DNA from: Hanstruepera ponticola
GTDB taxonomy: Bacteria > Bacteroidota > Bacteroidia > Flavobacteriales > Flavobacteriaceae
DNA length: 64,000 nucleotides
NCBI RefSeq assembly: GCF_012931685.1
Contig: NZ_JABANC010000001.1
Coordinates: 310,001 to 374,000, forward strand
Direction: 5' to 3'
Shown: positions 9,656 through 17,910 of the stretch, piece by piece
Layout: the number at the start of each line of letters is the position of its first letter
How positions within the stretch are numbered: position 1 is the first letter of the stretch
The notes under the pieces: model-generated
Seen by the model: the letters and a program-made list of their open reading frames with translations, nothing else
Database searches by the model: none
Told to the model about the DNA's origin: nothing
Made by a program: the position numbers and the translations under genes

Positions 9656-9725
9656 TTCCCTCGAAAGAGGGAATCTCTTTAATTAATATTATAGTCTCTA
9701 AATAGATTCCTGCCTTCGCAGGAAT
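9656..9725. repeat. Pair of small palindromes; the second is dRS3-like
   Basis: The gap between GH20 and cutC holds two hairpins. The first (9656-9673) is TTCCCTC-GAAA-GAGGGAA. The second (9706-9725) is the 20-nt palindrome ATTCC-N10-GGAAT with inner TGCCTTCGCA, which has the shape of the Neisseria dRS3 element (ATTCCC-N8-GGGAAT). Such palindromes recur in many genomes; only one pair was noticed in this window. Confidence 0.5.
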
Positions 9726-9732
9726 GACAAAC

Positions 9733-12012
9733 TCAATTCACAATTATTTCATCAATAAACGTCCAAGCTTTATTACCTGATCCTTGGTTTCCTTCTGGAA
9801 TGATTCCGTAGCTTGGGATTTTAATATGAATGTACCTCGAAGTCTCCTGGGTTGGAACTGGAGCATTGATGTTTACTATTAAATCTTTCATGTTTTCTTC
9901 ATTAACAATTACAATTAATACTGATTTATCCAAATTGATTTCTAATTCTCCTGGAGCATAAATCCATTGACCTTGTCCGTTATAAAACCGTGTTTCAATA
10001 GAGTTAATTTCCATTTCTTCACCTAAATCAATAGTTATCTCAACTTCATCACCCCAAAACCCTAACCATTCTTTATCTCCATATCGCGAATCGCTTCCAG
10101 AAATACCATTAATCAAACCTTGAGCGCCACTCCCTGAATAGACTTTGCTGGACTCTGGAGTTATGGTTATGGTTTTACCAACTGCTTTATGATAATTGAA
10201 AGTTTCAGTAAATATAGATCCCAATTGATTTTCTTCATTAAAAACAGCTGCTTTTATGACCATGTCCTTGTTGAAAGGTATAGGTTTTTCATATACTTGT
10301 GATTGTAAATTTGGCTGGGATTCATCGGTTGTATACCGAATGGTTTTATCCTTGGTAAGCGTTTTCAACGTATAAAATGACAATCCGTTTTCAGTAATCA
10401 ATTCGCCTTCAACCTCATACAAATGATTGGCATAATTGACATCTAATGCATCTAAACGCTTGTTAAAGGTTTCAACACGAGATACAAAATTATCATAGTT
10501 TTTGTTTTCCGGTAAGCTCCAACCCACTTCACTCATCGCCAAAATTCTAGGAAATATCATATACTCTACGTGTTCAGCATTCGGGATATATTCCGTCCAT
10601 AAATTACCTTGGACACCCAAAACATATTGAGCTTCATCGTGATTTAATTCCTTCGGGATTGGATTAAAGCTATACACCTTCTCTAAAGGCAAATAACCGC
10701 CAATAGCTAAAGGCTCATTAGGATTTGTAGATTGGTAATAATCAAAATAACAATGTGACGTTGGAGTCATAATCACATTATGGTGTTGTTTAGCTGCCTC
10801 AACAGCTCCTTTGGTGCCACGCCAGGACATGACCGTAGCATTTGGAGCCAAACCACCTTCCAGAATTTCGTCCCAACCAATGATTTGTCTGCCTTTAGAA
10901 TTTAAATGTTTTTCAATACGTTGAATAAAATAGCTTTGTAATTCATGTTCGTCCTTTAAGCCTTCTTCTTTAATTCTTTTTTGACAAACTTGACAGTTTT
11001 TCCAATGTGTTTTTGGCGCTTCGTCACCACCTATATGAATGAATTTACTTGGGAATAATTCTACAACCTCATCTAAAACACCTTTCAAAAACGTGAAAGT
11101 ATTCTCCTTTCCTGCACAGAAAATGTCATCAAAAACACCCCAAGTTTGTGCAACTTTTATGGAATCTCCACTACAACCCAATTCTGGATAAGCCGCAATA
11201 GCTGCTTGCGCATGCCCAGGCATTTCAATTTCTGGAATCACGGTTATGTGCTGTTTCAGTGCGTAAGCCACAACCTCTTTTATTTCTTCTTGAGTGTAGT
11301 ATCCGCCATAACGCTTTCCATCATAAGTTGTTGGTTGATTTGAAAAATGACCTATCAAAGTTTGTTCGCGAAAAGCTGCTATTTCCTGTAGCTTTGGGTA
11401 TTTTTTAATCTCTATGCGCCATCCTTGGTCATCGGTTAAATGCCAATGAAATGTATTCATTTTTAACATCGCCAACGCATCAATATATTTTTTTATGAAA
11501 TCTACCGAAACCATATGTCTTGCCACATCTAAATGCATCCCACGATATTGAAAACGTGGTTCATCCTCAATGGTCATGCATTGAATCGCAACTTCTTCTT
11601 CCTTAAAAGAACCATTTTCAAAAGCCGACGGAAGCAACTGCCTTAAAGATTGCACAGCATAAAAAGCACCTTGATCTGTTTTCGCTTTGATTGTTATATT
11701 TTTTGGAAGAATCTCTAGCACATATGCTTCTTCCGTTAAAGTATCATCTTTTATAAATGATATTGTATTGTTCTCCGTTAGTTTAATTTGACTGCCATTT
11801 TCAATGTATGCTTTCAAAAAATTAGCTGATACTTTAAAGGCATCATCAAACTGAACGCCTGTCGCATTATTCAACAGAAAATATCCTTGAGTAACAGATT
11901 GGTTTTTTGGTGTTGGAATGATTTGTGGTTCAATAACATTGTGTGAATTTTGGCTACAACTACAAACCAGTATCACAAAAACAATAAAAACGGTGATTTT
12001 CTTGATAGGCAT
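9733..12012 (-). CDS. Beta-N-acetylhexosaminidase, GH20 family lipoprotein
   Basis: 759 aa. Lipoprotein signal with Cys at about residue 19. A GH20b domain (about 30-150) precedes the catalytic barrel, where RGMHLDVARH, HWHLTDDQGWR and HIGGDEAPK are diagnostic; D330-E331 are the substrate-assisting pair. After the barrel (about 510) comes a chitobiase-type beta-sandwich and then a C-terminal discoidin-like module (about 620-759) ending in the segment AWTFIDEIIV, similar to the end of the GH92 neighbour. It should remove terminal beta-GlcNAc or GalNAc from glycans. First gene of the operon with cutC and the GH2 mannosidase, and divergent from GH92 over a 42-bp gap. Confidence 0.93.
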   Translation of the reverse strand: MPIKKITVFIVFVILVCSCSQNSHNVIEPQIIPTPKNQSVTQGYFLLNNATGVQFDDAFKVSANFLKAYIENGSQIKLTENNTISFIKDDTLTEEAYVLEILPKNITIKAKTDQGAFYAVQSLRQLLPSAFENGSFKEEEVAIQCMTIEDEPRFQYRGMHLDVARHMVSVDFIKKYIDALAMLKMNTFHWHLTDDQGWRIEIKKYPKLQEIAAFREQTLIGHFSNQPTTYDGKRYGGYYTQEEIKEVVAYALKQHITVIPEIEMPGHAQAAIAAYPELGCSGDSIKVAQTWGVFDDIFCAGKENTFTFLKGVLDEVVELFPSKFIHIGGDEAPKTHWKNCQVCQKRIKEEGLKDEHELQSYFIQRIEKHLNSKGRQIIGWDEILEGGLAPNATVMSWRGTKGAVEAAKQHHNVIMTPTSHCYFDYYQSTNPNEPLAIGGYLPLEKVYSFNPIPKELNHDEAQYVLGVQGNLWTEYIPNAEHVEYMIFPRILAMSEVGWSLPENKNYDNFVSRVETFNKRLDALDVNYANHLYEVEGELITENGLSFYTLKTLTKDKTIRYTTDESQPNLQSQVYEKPIPFNKDMVIKAAVFNEENQLGSIFTETFNYHKAVGKTITITPESSKVYSGSGAQGLINGISGSDSRYGDKEWLGFWGDEVEITIDLGEEMEINSIETRFYNGQGQWIYAPGELEINLDKSVLIVIVNEENMKDLIVNINAPVPTQETSRYIHIKIPSYGIIPEGNQGSGNKAWTFIDEIIVN

Positions 12013-12054
12013 TTTAGTATATTAGAGGCTTTAAATTTAGCAATCCTATTTTAA

Positions 12055-14991
12055 ATGAAACTCCCTATTCCTTTCTTTTTTGCTTTAGTAATCCTATTTA
12101 CTGCCTGCAAGGAAAACAAAGACATTAAACCCACTAAAAAAGACAAATCGCTCATCTCTTATGTGAATCCGTTTATTGGTACTGGCGGTCACGGACACAC
12201 CTATCCTGGAGCAACCATGCCGTTTGGCATGATGCAATTAAGTCCAGATACACGATTGGATGGTTGGGATGGCTGTTCGGGCTACCATTATTCTGATAGT
12301 TATATTTACGGGTTTTCGCATACCCATTTAAGCGGTACAGGTGTTTCTGATTATGGCGATATTTTGTTGATGCCTACCAATGAAATAAACTTCAACAATG
12401 GTGCTGATACTTCGACAAGCTCAGCACAAGCTCGAAAAGGCTATCGTGCTCATTTTAGCCATGATAATGAAGTGGCTGAACCAGGTTATTACAAAGTGCG
12501 TTTAGATTCTACCAATATTGACGTAGAATTAACCGTTTCAAAACGCAGTGGAATACATAAATACCAATTTCCAACTTCAGAAAATCAAATTGTGATTTTG
12601 GATTTAGAACATCGGGATGAATTGCTCGATTTTAAAATAGACCAAAAAGACAAGTATGTAATTACTGGTTATAGACACTCAAAAGCATGGGCTACAAATC
12701 AAAAGCTTTTCTATCATATTGAACTTTCACATATTGCTGTTAGTATCGATTATAATGGCAAAAATTCTATAGCAGCGATTAGAATAGGAAACCCAAAAAA
12801 CGAACCCGTCTATATTAAAATAGGCATTTCAGCAGTTGATATTGAAGGAGCAAAAAAGAATTTAGAGGAAGAAATAGGTGATAAAACCTTTGATCAAGTT
12901 AAACAAGAGGCTCAAGACGCTTGGGAATCTCAATTAGAAAAAATAGTTATTGAAAGTGATAACAACGATTATAAAACCAACTTTTACACCTCATTGTATC
13001 ACAGCATGCTTGCACCTAATTTGTACCAAGATGTTGACGGTCGCTATCGCGGCATGGATTTAAACATCCACCAAACAAACGATTTTGATTATTACACCGT
13101 ATTCTCACTTTGGGATACCTATCGTGCGGCACATCCGCTTTACACCATAATTGAAGAAGACCGAACCAACGATTTCATCAATACGTTTTTAGCCAAATAT
13201 GACGAAGGCGGTATCATGCCTATTTGGGATTTAAGTGCCAATTATACTGGCTGTATGATTGGGTATCACGCGGTTCCAGTAATTGCCGATGCGTATTTAA
13301 AAGGTATTCGTGATTATGATGCCGAAAAAGCTTTTGAAGCCATGAAACATTCGGCAACTCGTGATCATTTAGGCTTAAAGTCGTATAAAGAATTTGGTTT
13401 CATTCCAGTTGAAGAAGAAAGCGAATCTGTTTCAAAAACTTTGGAATATGCTTACGACGATTGGACTATTGCACAAATGGCAAAGGCCATGAACAAAACC
13501 GATGACTATAAAACCTATACCGAACGCGCCCAATATTATAAAAATGTATTTGACCCTGAAAGCCAATTCATGCGTGGTCGTTTTCGCAATACGTGGTTTG
13601 CACCTTTTGATCCTTATGAAGTCAATTTCAATTATACAGAAGCCAATTCTTGGCAATACAGTTATTATGTGCCACAGGATGTTTCTGGGTTTATAAATCT
13701 GTTAGGCGGAAAAGATAAATTGGAAGCCCATTTAGATAAATTATTCACTGCCGAAGCGGAAACTTCAGGACGTGACCAAGCTGATATTACAGGATTGATT
13801 GGTCAATATGCTCATGGCAACGAACCAAGTCATCACATGGCTTATCTCTATAATTTCGTAAATAAACCATTTAAAACCCAAGAAAAAGTCCATCAGATTT
13901 TAACCGAGTTGTATACGAACGAACCTGATGGTATTTCTGGCAATGAAGATTGCGGCCAAATGAGTGCTTGGTATGTGTTTTCATCAATTGGATTTTATCC
14001 TGTTACGCCTGCGAGCAATCTATACATTATTGGCACACCTTTGTTTGATAAAGTAACCATTAATCTAGAAAATGGTAAGCATTTTACTATTCAAGCTAAA
14101 AACCTTTCTAATGAGAACATTTATATTGAATCAGTCGTACTTAATGGAACACCATTAAACCATTCCTATATTTCTCACGAAGATATTATGAAAGGCGGCG
14201 ATTTGGTTTTTAATATGAGTAGCCAACCTACAGAATGGGCAACCTTAGAAAGTCAAGAGCCGACGACACAAATTTCTGATAATTTGATTGTTCCTGTACC
14301 TTTTATTGCAAAAGGCGATGTGGCCTTCAAAGGTGAAACTCAAGTTGTTTTAGAAAATGTAGATAAAGATGCTCAAATTCTTTACAAATTAAATGATGCT
14401 GAATTTAAGGTTTATGAAAACGCATTCATTATTTCAGAACCATCAACCTTGGAAGTTTATTCTAAAAAAGGTGATGCAGAAAGTGCACGAATCACAACTA
14501 AATTCTATAAAATAGATCCTAACATCTCCATAAAATTAGAAACGGAATATGCTAACCAATATAATGGTGGTGGACAAAATGCTTTGATTGATGGTATTTA
14601 TGGCACTCAAGATTTTAGAACAGGCACTTGGCAAGGGTATTTTGATGAAGATGTGATCGCAACTGTTGATTTAGGAAGTATAAAAGCTATTAATGAAATT
14701 TCTGTGAATTTCCTTCAAGATCAAAAATCTTGGATATTTCTACCAACACAAGTTGAAGTTTTAATATCTAATGATGGCAATGAATTCAAATCCATTTTCA
14801 CAAAAAATTACGATGCTCCTGAACCTTTAGAAGGTTCACAAATTGAAACCCTAAATTCTAACTTGAAATCTAAAAAAGCAAGATTTATTAAAGTTATCGC
14901 CAAAAAATTAGGCAAACTCCCTGAATGGCATTTAGGCTATGAACATGATGGTAGAAGTTGGCTGTTTGTTGATGAAATTACAATTAAATAG
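12055..14991 (+). CDS. Alpha-1,2-mannosidase, GH92 family lipoprotein
   Basis: 978 aa. Lipoprotein signal ending FTAC (Cys18). The GH92 signature is complete: VNPFIGTGGHGHTYPGATMP, PFGMMQLSPDTR, GYHYSD, FSHTHLSGTG, LWDTYRAAHPL, GNEPSHHMAYLYNF and the calcium/catalytic segment GNEDCGQMSAWYVFS. These calcium-dependent enzymes trim alpha-mannose from high-mannose N-glycans. After about residue 740 come a chitobiase-like sandwich and a discoidin-type domain, the same extra modules as in the divergent GH20 neighbour, probably for glycan binding. GH92 plus GH20, GH2 mannosidase and glycosylasparaginase together cover most bonds of an N-glycan. Confidence 0.94.
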   Translation: MKLPIPFFFALVILFTACKENKDIKPTKKDKSLISYVNPFIGTGGHGHTYPGATMPFGMMQLSPDTRLDGWDGCSGYHYSDSYIYGFSHTHLSGTGVSDYGDILLMPTNEINFNNGADTSTSSAQARKGYRAHFSHDNEVAEPGYYKVRLDSTNIDVELTVSKRSGIHKYQFPTSENQIVILDLEHRDELLDFKIDQKDKYVITGYRHSKAWATNQKLFYHIELSHIAVSIDYNGKNSIAAIRIGNPKNEPVYIKIGISAVDIEGAKKNLEEEIGDKTFDQVKQEAQDAWESQLEKIVIESDNNDYKTNFYTSLYHSMLAPNLYQDVDGRYRGMDLNIHQTNDFDYYTVFSLWDTYRAAHPLYTIIEEDRTNDFINTFLAKYDEGGIMPIWDLSANYTGCMIGYHAVPVIADAYLKGIRDYDAEKAFEAMKHSATRDHLGLKSYKEFGFIPVEEESESVSKTLEYAYDDWTIAQMAKAMNKTDDYKTYTERAQYYKNVFDPESQFMRGRFRNTWFAPFDPYEVNFNYTEANSWQYSYYVPQDVSGFINLLGGKDKLEAHLDKLFTAEAETSGRDQADITGLIGQYAHGNEPSHHMAYLYNFVNKPFKTQEKVHQILTELYTNEPDGISGNEDCGQMSAWYVFSSIGFYPVTPASNLYIIGTPLFDKVTINLENGKHFTIQAKNLSNENIYIESVVLNGTPLNHSYISHEDIMKGGDLVFNMSSQPTEWATLESQEPTTQISDNLIVPVPFIAKGDVAFKGETQVVLENVDKDAQILYKLNDAEFKVYENAFIISEPSTLEVYSKKGDAESARITTKFYKIDPNISIKLETEYANQYNGGGQNALIDGIYGTQDFRTGTWQGYFDEDVIATVDLGSIKAINEISVNFLQDQKSWIFLPTQVEVLISNDGNEFKSIFTKNYDAPEPLEGSQIETLNSNLKSKKARFIKVIAKKLGKLPEWHLGYEHDGRSWLFVDEITIK

Positions 14992-15073
14992 ATTTTAAAA
15001 CCTTTAGTTTAAGTGATTATTCTAAATTTAAAATCCTTTTAGTTAATTTTATAAAAAATCAAAACACGTTGAA

Positions 15074-15460
15074 ATGGGAATGATTCATTATTATAATATG
15101 GAGGATGGCGAACTTTTTGTGTTTGACGAATTTTTAATCTGTCAAATTGCAGAAGGAGTAAATGTAACCCCTGAACATTCCGAAATTTTAAATCAAGTTA
15201 TAAAAAAACACTTTCAAGGAAAGGATTTGGTTTATATATCCAACCGTGTCAATTCGTATTCCGTTGATCCACTTACCTATGTAGAAACGGAACGTATTCC
15301 CAGCCTCGTAGCCATTGCCATGGTTCCTGATGATGATATTATGAAAAAAAATGCTGAATACGAACGTAATTTTTACGATAAACCATATGAAATATTCAAT
15401 AATTTGAGTGAAGCAATTGAATGGTCTCACAGAATGATCAACGATCATGTATTAAATTAA
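15074..15460 (+). CDS. Conserved hypothetical protein, 128 aa
   Basis: Small soluble protein with no signal peptide or membrane span. It begins MGMIHYYNMEDGELFVFDEF and continues with an alternating strand-helix pattern: KDLVYISNRVNSYSVDP, LVAIAMVPDDD and a last helix LSEAIEWSHRMI. The pattern of a short strand with YISNR and a C-terminal helix resembles STAS/SpoIIAA-like folds, but I cannot confirm this. It lies 82 nt after GH92 and 23 nt before the glycosylasparaginase start, all on the plus strand. Coding by codon pattern and ATG start; function unknown. Confidence 0.8.
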   Translation: MGMIHYYNMEDGELFVFDEFLICQIAEGVNVTPEHSEILNQVIKKHFQGKDLVYISNRVNSYSVDPLTYVETERIPSLVAIAMVPDDDIMKKNAEYERNFYDKPYEIFNNLSEAIEWSHRMINDHVLN

Positions 15461-15483
15461 ATCCTATTATTTGTTTTAGTTCT

Positions 15484-16497
15484 ATGAAAAGAAGAATCTT
15501 TATAAAAAATGCAGCGTTAACAGGAGCAGGAGTTGCTGTTGGAAGTTCCTTATTAAGTTGTGCTGATAGCGAAACCAAAGAAAACAAAGAATTAGAAATT
15601 GCGTCCACAACCAATTCAAAAGCATCTTTACCACTCGTTATCGCAACTTGGCATGTTATTGATGCCACAGCTAAAGCTATGGAAGTTTTAGAAGCTGATG
15701 GAACAGCACTTGATGCTGTTGAACAAGGTTGTCGGGTTGAAGAGGCCAACGAAAAAGGACAATCAGTAGGGAAAGGTGGACTGCCAGACCGTGAAGGTAA
15801 TGTGACATTAGACGCTTGTATTATGGACAAGCATGGTAATTGTGGATCTGTAGTTTATTTACAAAATATAACCCATGCTGTTTCGGTAGCTCGCAAAGTC
15901 ATGGAAGATACGCCTCACGTGATGCTAGCCGGAAAAGGCGCAGAACAATTTGCATTGGAGCAAGGCTTTAAAAAAGAAAATCTCTTGACTGAAGCTTCAA
16001 AAAAAGCATGGTCAGCGTGGAAAATAGAATCCGAATATAAACCCATAATTAACATAGAAAATCATGACACCATTGGTATGTTGGCCATTGACAAAAATGG
16101 TGATATTTCTGGTGCTTGTACCACTAGTGGATTAGCTTATAAAATGGCTGGTCGGGTTGGTGATTCTCCAATAATTGGTTCTGGGTTATTTGTGGATAAC
16201 GAAATTGGTGGATGTGTTGCTACAGGCTTGGGCGAAGAAGTTGTAAAAACCGTTGGTAGCTTTTTAGTGGTAGAATTGATGCGTCAAGGTAAACCCCCTC
16301 AACAAGCTTGTGAAGAAGCTATAAGTAGGATTGTGAATAAACCCAATAGTGACTACAAAAACTTTCAGGTTGGCTACATTGCGGTTAATAAAAAAGGTGA
16401 AACAGGTAGTTATTCTATACATCAATGGTTTAGCATGACTAAATTTCAAGATGGCGTGAATGAACAAATTCAATCAGACTTTTTCAATAAAGCTTAA
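15484..16497 (+). CDS. Glycosylasparaginase (N4-(beta-N-acetylglucosaminyl)-L-asparaginase), exported
   Basis: 337 aa from the ATG at 15484; longer upstream reading adds 21 residues that would precede the export signal and is rejected. The N-terminus carries a Tat-like motif RRIFIK, a hydrophobic stretch AALTGAGVAVGSSLL and a lipobox LLSC, so it is probably a Tat-exported lipoprotein. As an Ntn hydrolase it cleaves itself before the Thr of the NHDTIG motif (Thr196), and RVGDSPIIGSG plus CVATGLGEE form the substrate pocket. The enzyme cuts the GlcNAc-Asn link of N-glycopeptides, matching the glycosidases upstream. It converges with the aldehyde dehydrogenase gene, overlapping by 4 bases. Confidence 0.92.
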   Translation: MKRRIFIKNAALTGAGVAVGSSLLSCADSETKENKELEIASTTNSKASLPLVIATWHVIDATAKAMEVLEADGTALDAVEQGCRVEEANEKGQSVGKGGLPDREGNVTLDACIMDKHGNCGSVVYLQNITHAVSVARKVMEDTPHVMLAGKGAEQFALEQGFKKENLLTEASKKAWSAWKIESEYKPIINIENHDTIGMLAIDKNGDISGACTTSGLAYKMAGRVGDSPIIGSGLFVDNEIGGCVATGLGEEVVKTVGSFLVVELMRQGKPPQQACEEAISRIVNKPNSDYKNFQVGYIAVNKKGETGSYSIHQWFSMTKFQDGVNEQIQSDFFNKA

Positions 16498-17903
16498 AAC
16501 CATTTAATCGTTAAGTCAACTATTTTTTGTTTCCAATTAGTATAAGGTGGCTTCAACAAATCTACTGCACCTAAAGTATGTTGTTTTAGTAATGATCGCT
16601 GATTGGTAAATTCTAAAAACCCAAAATAACCATGTGATTTTCCAATACCACTATTGTTGGAGCCTCCAAAAGGTAAATTGTGATTTAAGTATTGTAATAA
16701 ATTGTGATTAATGCAGGTACTTCCCGCACGTGTATTATTCAAAATAAAATTGATATTCGTTTTATTCTTACTGTAAATGTATAATGCCAGTGGCTTTTCT
16801 TTTGAATTGATATATTCTACAGCCTCTTCAAGGGTTTTATAAGTCTTTATTGGTAAAATCGGACCAAAAATCTCTTCTTGCATCAATTGGCTTTCATTAT
16901 CTAAATCACTGATTAATGTTGGTTCAATATAATTGTCACTCTGATTGGTTTCTCCTCCTGATTCTATTGTTGAATTCCTGTTCTTTGAGTCCTCTAAACT
17001 GTCAATTAAACGTCTGAAATGCTTACTATTGACAATTCGACTATAAGCGTCAGAAGAATCTGGTTGTTCAGTAAAAAATGTGTCAATCTGTTTTTTAAAA
17101 CTCATTATAAATTTTGATTTAATACCCTCGTCAATCAAAACATAATCAGGTGCTATACAGGTTTGACCTGCATTCATAAACTTACCAAAAATAATTTTAC
17201 TGACTGCTTTTTCAATATTCGCTGAATCATCTATAATAGTTGGTGACTTGCCTCCCAATTCCAAAGTAACAGACGCTAAATGTTTGGATGCTGCTTTCAT
17301 GACAATTTTACCTACTGCTGGAGAACCTGTGAAGAAAATATGATTAAATGGTAATTCCAATAAAGCTTGGGACGTTTCTACTTCACCTTCAACTAACGCT
17401 ATTTCGTTTTCATCAAACAAATCAGATACTATTCTAGCCATCAAACTAGAAGTATTTTGTGTCATTTCAGAAGGCTTTAATATTACAGTATTACCACCCG
17501 CAATCGCTGAAATTAAGGGTCCAAATGTTAGATTAATGGGGTAGTTCCAAGGCGATATGATTAAACACACTCCTTTAGGTTCATTAATAATATATGAACT
17601 ACTACCCAACATGGCTAGTGGAGTGCCCACCTGCTCCCTTTTCAACCAAGATTTTAACTGACTACAAACATACTTTATTTCATCAATTACAGGGTAAATT
17701 TCTGTTAAATCGACTTCAAGCTGTGGTTTTTTAAAATCTTTATAAAGCGCATCTCGTATATCTTGTTTATAGGTATGTTCTAGAGCATGTTTTAATTTTT
17801 TGAGCTTTTTTATGCGCGTTTTATAACTTGTTTTTCCAATGTTAAATTGGTTCGCTCTTTGTTTATCAAATAAAATCGCAAACTTATTTTCAGAATAGCT
17901 CAT
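16494..17903 (-). CDS. NAD(P)-dependent aldehyde dehydrogenase (class 3-like)
   Basis: 469 aa from the ATG at 17903, which stands 7 nt after the cphA stop; a GTG at 17930 lies inside cphA and is less likely. Visible ALDH landmarks: LIISPWNYP, the cofactor-loop region FFTGSPAVGK, the general base in LELGGKSP, the catalytic cysteine in NAGQTCIAPDYVL and EEIFGPILPI. Length and sequence resemble the class 3 fatty or aromatic aldehyde dehydrogenases (AldX/YwdH group). The tight spacing puts it in one operon with cyanophycin synthetase; a link to arginine- or aspartate-derived semialdehydes is possible but not shown. Confidence 0.92.
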   Translation of the reverse strand: MSYSENKFAILFDKQRANQFNIGKTSYKTRIKKLKKLKHALEHTYKQDIRDALYKDFKKPQLEVDLTEIYPVIDEIKYVCSQLKSWLKREQVGTPLAMLGSSSYIINEPKGVCLIISPWNYPINLTFGPLISAIAGGNTVILKPSEMTQNTSSLMARIVSDLFDENEIALVEGEVETSQALLELPFNHIFFTGSPAVGKIVMKAASKHLASVTLELGGKSPTIIDDSANIEKAVSKIIFGKFMNAGQTCIAPDYVLIDEGIKSKFIMSFKKQIDTFFTEQPDSSDAYSRIVNSKHFRRLIDSLEDSKNRNSTIESGGETNQSDNYIEPTLISDLDNESQLMQEEIFGPILPIKTYKTLEEAVEYINSKEKPLALYIYSKNKTNINFILNNTRAGSTCINHNLLQYLNHNLPFGGSNNSGIGKSHGYFGFLEFTNQRSLLKQHTLGAVDLLKPPYTNWKQKIVDLTIKWF

Positions 17904-17910
17904 TAAATCA

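Noticed and set aside
14986-15050. Inverted repeat GATTTTAAA/TTTAAAATC after the GH92 gene, considered as a terminator
   Set aside because: The stem is 9 bp of A/T with a loop near 36 nt and no T tract, so it is too weak to call.
15438-15830. 130-codon frame antisense to the glycosylasparaginase gene
   Set aside because: Shadow frame in conserved coding sequence; no promoter and no recognisable protein.
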